Positions 32,485-37,938 of a stretch of DNA of 37,938 nucleotides are shown one piece after another. Location of the stretch: NCBI GenBank assembly GCA_036389695.1, contig DASVWG010000141.1, forward strand, positions 1 through 37,938, in the 5' to 3' direction. The translations under genes were made by a program, and so were the position numbers. The stretch is from JALZHR01 sp036389695. Its GTDB lineage: Bacteria > Acidobacteriota > Blastocatellia > Pyrinomonadales > Pyrinomonadaceae. The notes beneath the pieces were generated by a model that saw only the letters and a program-made list of their open reading frames with translations, was not told where the DNA came from and did not search any database. How positions within the stretch are numbered: position 1 is the first letter of the stretch; the number at the start of each line of letters is the position of its first letter.

Positions 32485-32579
32485 AGCCGGTCAATGCCAA
32501 AGCTCAAAGCCCGGCTCAGTGAGGCAACGCTTTTGCTGCCTCTCAACTTTGAGTTTGCCGCTTGCGTTCAGGCGGCAAA
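32485..32579 (-). ncRNA. Structured 5' leader of the DUF4331/nickel operon (riboswitch-like)
   Basis: On the minus-strand RNA: hairpin 1 TTTGCCGC/GCGGCAAA (32579-32572 with 32561-32554), hairpin 2 GAGGCA/TGCCTC (32542-32537 with 32526-32521) and hairpin 3 AGCCGG/CCGGCT (32516-32511 with 32490-32485). CTCAAAG (32553-32547), immediately after hairpin 1, is perfectly complementary to CTTTGAG in the loop of hairpin 3 (32509-32503), giving a pseudoknot. CTCAAAG can instead pair locally with the following TTGAG, an alternative state. It ends 43 nt before the ATG. I do not recognise a known class. Confidence 0.5.
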
Positions 32580-32958
32580 TTACGCTTCCAGCCAAATTAA
32601 ATACAACTGTCCGGGCACTCTGAATCCGGCACGCCGGCGGCGGACTGAATGAAAAGAAAATTCACTTAATTTTAAGCTGCAAGCCGATACGTCTAATATT
32701 CCTTAGTCATCAATTCGACGCCCGGCGGGTTTTGGATTCACTTTCCGGCAAAATTTTTTCAAAAAGAATTTCCGGGCTGAGGAGACGAGAATTCTTAAAA
32801 AATTCCTCGCAAAAAACGTGAAACTTTTTTCCATTTTGCCAATTACAGCTAGACGGCTTGTGAACAATAAACTTCTTTGAGATTCTGCGCTCGAAAGCGC
32901 CGATCCGAACTGCAATTATCCGCAATCATTGTTTAATTTTTTTTCCGCAACCCCGGTT

Positions 32959-32964
32959 TATACT
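32959..32964 (+). promoter_or_regulatory. Candidate -10 box (TATACT) of the structured RNA
   Basis: TATACT ends 6 nt before 32971, exactly where the first of five hairpins begins. No good -35 lies 16-18 nt upstream, so this is a moderate call. Confidence 0.35.
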
Positions 32965-32970
32965 CAGGCG

Positions 32971-33123
32971 GAAATAAACAATTTCGCGAAAGTCTTTACC
33001 GTCCGGACTTTCTGCAACGAATTAAATCTTCATCAGATTTGACCGCCGATTCGCCCTGAAGAAACGGCGGAATTATTGTCCGGCTTTTGCGCCCGAGCCG
33101 GACGCGCGGGCTTTTGTTCTTTT
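32971..33123 (+). ncRNA. Candidate structured RNA with overlapping antiterminator and terminator
   Basis: Consecutive stems: GAAAT/ATTTC (32971-32975, 32981-32985); GAAAGTC/GACTTTC (32988-32994, 33006-33012); AAATCT/AGATTT (33024-33029, 33035-33040); CCGCCG/CGGCGG (33043-33048, 33065-33070); GTCCGGCT/AGCCGGAC (33078-33085, 33096-33103). The last overlaps a terminator hairpin, GCCCG/CGGGC (33091-33095, 33107-33111), followed by TTTTGTTCTTTT. The two final stems exclude each other, as in attenuators. About 153 nt with no credible ORF. From 33124 to 33331 I see no gene or further structure. Confidence 0.45.
33091..33123 (+). terminator. Rho-independent terminator of the structured RNA
   Basis: GCCCG (33091-33095) and CGGGC (33107-33111) around an 11-nt loop, followed directly by TTTTGTTCTTTT. 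It competes with the 8-bp stem 33078-33103. Confidence 0.55.
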
Positions 33124-33331
33124 AAATACTTTTGCCGCAAAAATCTAAAATTAAGCACTTTCGGCGCAAAGTCAATCAATTTCTTATCTTTCAAAACGAC
33201 CGCGGATGATTCCCGCAGATTCCTGTGCCGCCTTCCGCGTTATCTCAAACACTTTAAAGTCGATACCGTAGCGGAATCGCAGAAAGCACTGCACCATCAG
33301 CTTTACCATTACCGCCAATGTCCAATTTTTA

Positions 33332-33360
33332 TTGACTCAGAGCGGTTTCGGGCATATAAT
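33332..33360 (+). promoter_or_regulatory. Near-consensus sigma70 promoter of the repeat-protein gene
   Basis: TTGACT (33332-33337), a 17-nt spacer and a perfect TATAAT (33355-33360). The start of transcription should be near 33367, giving a leader of about 184 nt. The leader holds an 8-codon ORF (MPKSGGIS, 33384-33410) and a strong GGGGAGA ribosome site just before the ATG at 33551. Confidence 0.85.
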
Positions 33361-33550
33361 TCGCCTGTTTCCGGAACATTAAAATGCCTAAATCGGGCGG
33401 CATCTCTTGAAAATTTATTCTTCGTTCTTTCTTCGGTGTGTTGAACGGCTCTTTTACTGCCCTCTTGCGGCGATGCTGCAACAAATTGACTGGCGGCGAT
33501 GTCGGGAAAGGAAAGGAAGGTAAGCGAAAATAGAAGGCGGGGAGAAACGT

Positions 33551-36500
33551 ATGCGTTATTACACCACTAAACTGTTTATTTTGGGCGCATTTCTTTTTTT
33601 AGGAATGGCGGCGGATATTTCTGCGGCGGGCGGCAATTTGGATACCGGCTTTAACGGAAGCGGAAAATCGGTCTTTAATATCGAATCCAGCCTCGCGCCC
33701 GGAAGTTTTACGGATGTCGTCGTCATCGGCGGAAATAAATTTTTGGTGGCGGGGCGCGTGCTGACTGGCTCCGGCTCATATTACGCCGCAACCGTCAGCC
33801 GCTTCAATAGCGATGGCTCGCCGGACGTCTCGTTTGGCGCGGGCGGCAAAGTAATTACCGATACGGGCGCAAGCTCGGAAGCGACAGCCCTCGCGGTGCA
33901 GTCCGACGGCAAGATAGTCGTCACGGGCATTGCGGGCACCTATCCCGACCGGCGCATATTCGTTCTTCGCTATACGCCGGACGGCGTGCTCGATACCGGC
34001 TTCGGTAATAACGGAGTCTTCTTCGTCGGGATGAAGGTGGCGAGGGATATCGCGGTTTTAGCCGACGATAAAATCCTGGTCGCGGGCGCCTCCGATATTC
34101 CCAATTTGGGCATCACGCAAGTTGCCAAGTTCAACGCGAACGGTTTCCCCGATACGACATTCGGCAATGGCGGCATCGCTACCTCGACATACAGCAACGG
34201 GTCGGAAACGGATAAGATGGCAATCCAGAGCGATGGAAAGATAGTGGTTAGCGGAAGAGTCAATTTTACCGTGACGAGGGGATTGGTTCACCGCTTCAAT
34301 GCCGACGGAAGTCGTGACGGCACATTCGGAACGGACGGGTATCGAGAGATTATAGGACCCGGCTTTACACGAATGTATATGGGCGGCGGCGTCGCCATCC
34401 AGCCGGACGGGAAGATTGTGCTTGCGGGAGTTGCGCAGACGGCTTCGCAGAATGATACCCAAATTATGCTGATGAAGCTGAATCCGGACGGTTCATCCGA
34501 CGAATCTTTCGGACCCTCCGGAATAGTTTTCCACGAGCTGTCGGCGGATTATGACAGCGCTTCGGATATGAAGCTTCAAAGCGACGGCAAGATTCTGGTT
34601 TCCGGTCAGCGCGCCAATGCGGCGATAGTGGCGAGGTTCGATTCGGCGGGCGCGCTGGATTCCGGTTTCGGCACCGGCGGCGTCGCTCTTTTATCTCCCG
34701 GCTTCAATGCTTCGGCAATCGCTTTGCAGAGTCAAAACGTGGTCGCCATCGGCTCGGGTTCCGGAAGCAGCATCTTCCTTGCCCGGCTCGACCCGGCGGG
34801 CGCAAACCTTCTTTACCGGAATGAAACCTTCGTCATCGGGAAAAACGACCAGGCGCGCGATGTCGCCGTCCAGCCCGACGGAAAGATAGTGACGGCAGGA
34901 GTTAGCGAAAACGCCAACACCTCGATCGTCTCCGTCGCCAGACTTCTGCCTAACGGAAATCTGGATACTGAATTCGGAAACGGCGGCAGAGTTACTATCA
35001 GCGACGGAACCAGTTCTTCCGAAGGCTTCGCGGTGGATATCCAGCCGGACGGTAAAATCGTGGTCGCCGGAAGAGGCTCGCAATTTTTCTCATTCAGCTA
35101 CTATTCTCTTTTTGTGGCGCGGCTCAACGCGGACGGCTCATTGGACAACACTTTTGGAACGGGCGGAAAAGTAATTATCACCAGCCCTTCGAATCTGCTC
35201 GGCTATGATATGGAGCTTCAGCCGGATGGGAAAATCGTGGTCGGCGGAACGATTTACCGCGTGGTGGGCGACGGCGCTTTCGACTATGACATGATGGCAG
35301 TCCGGCTCAATCGGGACGGGACGCCGGACAGCGGATTCGGCAGCAACGGCATTTTTATTTATTTTCACGGCACGGCTTCGGCGACTTTTTTTGAGCAGGC
35401 GAAAGCCTTAAGCATCCAGCCGGACGGCAAAATAATTCTCGCCGGTACTCATCTTTTAAGGCTCGCTTCGAACGGCATCATTGATGCGTCCTTTAGCCCG
35501 ACGCCCGTTCCGCTCACTTTTCCGGCGACCGATGTTAAGCTTCAGCCGGACGGAAAAATACTGCTCGGCGGTGCGCAAAATTCGGATTTTGCCCTCGCCC
35601 GCTATAAGCCGGACGCTTCCATCGATACCGGCTTCGGAATTAACGGAACCGGAATCGCCGTTTTGGATTTTGGCGGCAACGATATTGCGAATGCCATCTA
35701 TCTTGAAACCAACGGCGATATTCTGGCGGGCGGCTCGACGCAGGGCGGCAGTCCTTCGCGCAAAAAATTCGCCCTCGCCCGGTTTAAGCCGAACGGCTCG
35801 CCCGACGCGAGTTTCGGCGCGGTCGGAAAGGTTATCACGGATTTTGGCGGAGACGCTGAAATATTCGGACTCGCGCGGCAAAACGACGGAAAGATTGTGG
35901 CGGCGGGCGGCGCTAAGGTAAACATCGACCGCGATTATGCGGCGGCAAGATATTTATCGCGAACCGTCCGGTTCGATTTCGACGGAGACGGCAGGGCGGA
36001 TGTCTCGGTCTTTCGCCCGTCTGACGGCGTCTGGTATCTGAATCGTTCGAGCGAAGGCTTTTCCGCTCACCAATTCGGAATCAGTACCGACAAGCTTGCC
36101 GCAGCCGATTACGACGGCGACGGCAAAGCGGACGAAGCGGTCTTTCGCGCGGGCGTCTGGTATCTGCTGAGAAGTCAGGCAGGCTTTGCCGCATATCAAT
36201 TCGGCGCGACCGGCGACATTCCGCAACCGGCTGATTTTGACGGCGACGGCAAAGCCGAGCTTGCCGTTTTCAGACCGTCAAACGGAACCTGGTATGTGTT
36301 GAATTTAGCGACGAATCAGTTTAACGGCGTGCAGTTCGGGGCAAGCGGTGATAAGCCGGTCGTCGCGGATTTCGATGGTGACGGCAAGGCTGATTATGCC
36401 GTCTATCGTCCGTCTGACGGAGTTTGGTATCTGCTCAGAAGTCAATCGGGCTTTGCCGGAATTCAGTTCGGTATTTCTACTGACAAGCCGGTCGTCGGAG

Positions 36501-36766
36501 ATTACGACGGCGACGGTAAAGCCGACCCGGCGGTTTATCGAGACGGCGTTTGGTATCTGCTCAGAAGCAGTCAGGGTTTCGCCGCTGTCCGGTTCGGAAT
36601 CGCCGCCGACCTGCCCGCACCGGCAGATTATGACGGCGACGGCAAAACCGATTTGGCGGTTTATCGCGACGACACGTGGTATCTGCTGCAATCGACGAAC
36701 GGGTTTTCCGGTTTGCGATTCGGTTCCCCGGGAGACAAACCCGTGCCTAATTCTCCTGTCCAATAG
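33551..36766 (+). CDS. Exported delta-60 repeat / FG-GAP repeat giant protein
   Basis: 1071 residues. The signal peptide ends near ADISAAGG. Residues about 28-800 are a run of delta-60-type repeats, each with a 'DGKIVVAG' turn and 'LDTGFGNNG/VARLNADGSLD' strand (for example QPDGKIVVAGRGSQ, NLDTEFGNGGRVTI), expected to form a beta-propeller-like or solenoid fold. From about residue 807 six FG-GAP/VCBS-like repeats follow, each starting D(F/Y)DGDG(K/R)AD, a calcium-binding loop, and ending WYLL. It is probably surface-exposed or secreted for adhesion or carbohydrate binding; no catalytic motif is visible. No C-terminal sorting signal of the PorSS type is obvious. It has its own promoter and a strong terminator, so it is monocistronic. 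Confidence 0.9.
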   Translation: MRYYTTKLFILGAFLFLGMAADISAAGGNLDTGFNGSGKSVFNIESSLAPGSFTDVVVIGGNKFLVAGRVLTGSGSYYAATVSRFNSDGSPDVSFGAGGKVITDTGASSEATALAVQSDGKIVVTGIAGTYPDRRIFVLRYTPDGVLDTGFGNNGVFFVGMKVARDIAVLADDKILVAGASDIPNLGITQVAKFNANGFPDTTFGNGGIATSTYSNGSETDKMAIQSDGKIVVSGRVNFTVTRGLVHRFNADGSRDGTFGTDGYREIIGPGFTRMYMGGGVAIQPDGKIVLAGVAQTASQNDTQIMLMKLNPDGSSDESFGPSGIVFHELSADYDSASDMKLQSDGKILVSGQRANAAIVARFDSAGALDSGFGTGGVALLSPGFNASAIALQSQNVVAIGSGSGSSIFLARLDPAGANLLYRNETFVIGKNDQARDVAVQPDGKIVTAGVSENANTSIVSVARLLPNGNLDTEFGNGGRVTISDGTSSSEGFAVDIQPDGKIVVAGRGSQFFSFSYYSLFVARLNADGSLDNTFGTGGKVIITSPSNLLGYDMELQPDGKIVVGGTIYRVVGDGAFDYDMMAVRLNRDGTPDSGFGSNGIFIYFHGTASATFFEQAKALSIQPDGKIILAGTHLLRLASNGIIDASFSPTPVPLTFPATDVKLQPDGKILLGGAQNSDFALARYKPDASIDTGFGINGTGIAVLDFGGNDIANAIYLETNGDILAGGSTQGGSPSRKKFALARFKPNGSPDASFGAVGKVITDFGGDAEIFGLARQNDGKIVAAGGAKVNIDRDYAAARYLSRTVRFDFDGDGRADVSVFRPSDGVWYLNRSSEGFSAHQFGISTDKLAAADYDGDGKADEAVFRAGVWYLLRSQAGFAAYQFGATGDIPQPADFDGDGKAELAVFRPSNGTWYVLNLATNQFNGVQFGASGDKPVVADFDGDGKADYAVYRPSDGVWYLLRSQSGFAGIQFGISTDKPVVGDYDGDGKADPAVYRDGVWYLLRSSQGFAAVRFGIAADLPAPADYDGDGKTDLAVYRDDTWYLLQSTNGFSGLRFGSPGDKPVPNSPVQ
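35975..36720 (+). repeat. Six in-frame tandem DNA repeats encoding FG-GAP units
   Basis: Repeat starts, taken at the codon for D(F/Y)DGDG, lie at 35975, 36107, 36233, 36368, 36500 and 36626. The spacings of 132, 126, 135, 132 and 126 bp are all multiples of three. Units with RPSDGVWYL (long form) and those with R-x-GVWYLL (short form, two codons fewer) are mixed. Confidence 0.85.
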
Positions 36767-36780
36767 ACAGGCGTTATTAA

Positions 36781-36813
36781 ACAAAAGGCTGCTTATATCG
36801 AGCAGCCTTTTGT
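36781..36813 (+). terminator. Terminator after the repeat-protein gene
   Basis: ACAAAAGGCTGC (36781-36792) pairs perfectly with GCAGCCTTTTGT (36802-36813) across a 9-nt loop, 14 nt after the stop codon. A smaller hairpin, CCTGTC/GACAGG (36755-36760, 36766-36771), overlaps the stop codon itself. Confidence 0.88.
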
Positions 36814-36862
36814 TATTTAATAATCTATCTTTTAATAACGGATAATAGTTTGTTTATTATGC

Positions 36863-36893
36863 AAAAAGCGCTGCTCAGCCGGCAACGCTTTTT
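36863..36893 (-). terminator. Terminator of the carboxypeptidase-regulatory-like gene
   Basis: AAAAAGCG (36863-36870) pairs with CGCTTTTT (36886-36893) over a 15-nt loop. It lies 28 nt after the stop of the minus-strand gene and reads as a T-run on that strand; it also works as a back-up for the plus-strand gene. Confidence 0.8.
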
Positions 36894-36921
36894 ATGTTGA
36901 TTCTGATTGAAAACAAATACT

Positions 36922-37692
36922 TTAGTTTTCCGCAATGAAGTTCACTTCGGTTACTTCTTCGCTCAGATTCAGAACTTGCGGAGCAAACTGAAAGCGTTTC
37001 GAGACGACTTTCAATATCACGGTTTGACCCGCCCGCACGTCTTCAAAATGATAATAGCCAAACGGGTTTGTTCTGCTGACTCGTACATTTCCGTTCTGGT
37101 CGGTCAAATGCACGGAAGCGTTGGCTAAGCCGCTTTGGTCGCCGGTTAAAACCCTGCCGGAAATGGAAACGGACGCGGCGGACGGCGCAATCGGCACGCC
37201 GTTGCTGCTGCACCTGACACCCGTATCACTGGTCAGGAAAGTAGCGAAACTGCCATTTGCGGGCGGCGCGGCGGCAATGCTGGCGTTGGTGGTAATCGTG
37301 CCCGCGCTGAGAATGACCGTGCTGCCGTTGGAGACGCCGGAGAAATTGCCGTAAACGAAAATGTCATTCGCCGTTACGTCGCTCGCCGCGACGCCTGAAT
37401 TTGCAATAAGTATGGGCTGCGCGGTTCCGCTGTTGATGGAATAGGTCATCGTTCCCATAACGGTCGGACCACTACCGAAGAAAGGATTGCCCGCTTCATC
37501 AAAAACAAAAATAGGACCGCCGGCAGAGCAGTCCGAGTCCGTTATGGTGTAGATGACGGATTGCTGCAGGCTTATCGAGAGCGGAGCGTTATTGCCGCCG
37601 CTGAAGGTCAGATTGGCTTGTCCGCGCGCGACGGGAAGATAAGCTGCCGACGCAATAAAAATTGCGATAATAAACCGTATTCCAAGTTTCAT
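36922..37692 (-). CDS. Secreted protein with C-terminal carboxypeptidase-regulatory-like domain
   Basis: 256 residues. Signal peptide MKLGIRFIIAIFIASAAYLP, cleaved near ARGQ. The N-terminal ~150 residues form a beta-rich domain of unknown family (LTFSGGNNAPLSISLQQSVIY, several Ser/Thr/Gly turns, one Cys pair candidate in DSDCSAGG and VRCSSNG). The last ~80 residues are a CarboxypepD_reg/transthyretin-like domain: SISGRVLTGDQSGLANASVHLTDQNGNVRVSRTNPFGYYHFEDVRAGQTVILKVVSKRFQFAPQVLNL. Such domains act as surface or secretion-associated structural modules, very common in Acidobacteriota. Strong ribosome site AGGAGAAAGG. It converges with the repeat-protein gene; its function is not known. Confidence 0.85.
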   Translation of the reverse strand: MKLGIRFIIAIFIASAAYLPVARGQANLTFSGGNNAPLSISLQQSVIYTITDSDCSAGGPIFVFDEAGNPFFGSGPTVMGTMTYSINSGTAQPILIANSGVAASDVTANDIFVYGNFSGVSNGSTVILSAGTITTNASIAAAPPANGSFATFLTSDTGVRCSSNGVPIAPSAASVSISGRVLTGDQSGLANASVHLTDQNGNVRVSRTNPFGYYHFEDVRAGQTVILKVVSKRFQFAPQVLNLSEEVTEVNFIAEN

Positions 37693-37866
37693 TCCTTTCT
37701 CCTGAGGTGAATGATTTACTGCTCCGCAGACAAGCTGCCGCCGTTCAAGTTCTTATTAAATATGGTCATAAATAGAGGCGTAATGCAAGCGTGTAACAGG
37801 AAAAAAATTCTGTATCAATTGAATTATCCGGACGATTTGTTTTTTCCAAAAAAATAAACAAATTGT

Positions 37867-37916
37867 GAGTGCTCAAAAAGGAGTGTCTCAAAAAGCGGCG
37901 TTTTTGAGACGCTTCT
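37867..37916. repeat. Tandem near-repeat and long hairpin at the right edge
   Basis: GAGTGCTCAAAAAG (37867-37880) is followed at once by GAGTGTCTCAAAAAG (37881-37895). The second unit also forms the left arm of a 16-position stem (37879-37894 with 37901-37916; 10 bp perfect at the loop side, wobbles outside) around GCGGCG. It may be a terminator for a gene beyond the window, or the end of a mobile element. The rest of 37693-37866 is AT-rich with no gene and should contain the promoter of the minus-strand gene. Confidence 0.5.
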
Positions 37917-37938
37917 TACTGTAGTTTTAACTGTATCG

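Noticed and set aside
32540..32580. Resemblance of the leader to the c-di-GMP-I riboswitch core (ACGCA...GGCAAAC)
   Set aside because: The GGCAAA belongs to an 8-bp hairpin here, and the required second core (GACGCAAAGCC) and GNRA-capped stem are missing.
32710..32925. 71-aa minus-strand ORF upstream of the DUF4331 leader
   Set aside because: Low-complexity basic product, no ribosome site, overlapped by another spurious frame.
32988..33012. RNase P-like words (GAAAGTC...GTCCGGAC)
   Set aside because: Too short and explained by a local hairpin; no other RNase P elements follow.
33076..33444. 122-aa plus-strand ORF in the gene-free stretch
   Set aside because: Begins at a TTG inside the structured RNA, runs through the terminator and the sigma70 promoter, and has no ribosome site or family pattern.
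35975..36720. Regular ~130-bp repeats as a possible CRISPR or satellite
   Set aside because: All spacings are multiples of three and encode FG-GAP protein units.

Overview
The window is about 38 kb of a bacterial chromosome of moderate GC with AT-rich intergenic gaps. It most resembles Acidobacteriota of the Blastocatellia/Pyrinomonadales type. That is an inference from gene content: a delta-60/FG-GAP repeat giant with 'DYDGDGKAD..VYRPSDGVWYLL' units, many secreted hydrolases, a DUF4331 protein and an exopolysaccharide locus. No rRNA, tRNA, CRISPR array, transposase or phage gene was seen.

Layout. (1) 1-2 kb, plus strand: the 3' part of a GMC (cholesterol-oxidase-like) oxidoreductase, a PsiE-family membrane protein and an AT-rich orphan gene. 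(2) 2-10 kb: exported hydrolases. These are a Tat-exported amidohydrolase (+), a second secreted amidohydrolase (-), a Tat-type amidase, an M28 peptidase and a retropepsin-like protein, followed by an AraC-type regulator. The two amidohydrolases converge and share a near-identical promoter block, TTTCTGTCACAAAA-N13-TGTTTAT, found nowhere else in the window. (3) 10.3-25.7 kb, minus strand: a polysaccharide locus read from right to left. It holds a GDP-perosamine-synthase-like aminotransferase, a GT2, a GNAT acetyltransferase, a CgeB-like GT, a Wzt-type ABC ATPase, an FkbM methyltransferase, a Zn-ribbon GT61-like protein, AsnB, a GT4, Gmd, Fcl, a second GT4 lacking a canonical start codon, and a GT2. 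Gmd makes GDP-4-keto-6-deoxymannose, which Fcl (to GDP-L-fucose) and the Per-like enzyme (to GDP-perosamine) can both draw on. No Wzm permease, Wzx flippase or initiating transferase lies in the window. Two copies of a ~160-bp MITE-like element sit in the locus. One has an intact 10-bp target duplication and split a formerly tight gene junction.

(4) 25.9-32.4 kb, minus strand: a compact six-gene unit of a DUF4331 secreted protein, a TPR protein, a BON-domain lipoprotein, an NTF2-like secreted protein and two NicO/RcnA-type nickel/cobalt transporters with His-rich loops. Its 5' leader can fold into three hairpins plus a pseudoknot. (5) 32.4-33.55 kb: a 1.1-kb gene-free stretch with that leader, a separate candidate structured RNA on the plus strand (a -10 box, five consecutive hairpins and overlapping antiterminator/terminator stems), and a near-consensus sigma70 promoter for the next gene. 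(6) 33.55-37.7 kb: the 1071-aa repeat protein (+) and a secreted carboxypeptidase-regulatory-like domain protein (-), converging on two strong terminators.

The leads I would follow first are the shared ECF-like promoter pair, the pseudoknotted leader of the DUF4331/nickel operon, the structured RNA at 32.97-33.12 kb, and the MITE with its reconstructed insertion history.
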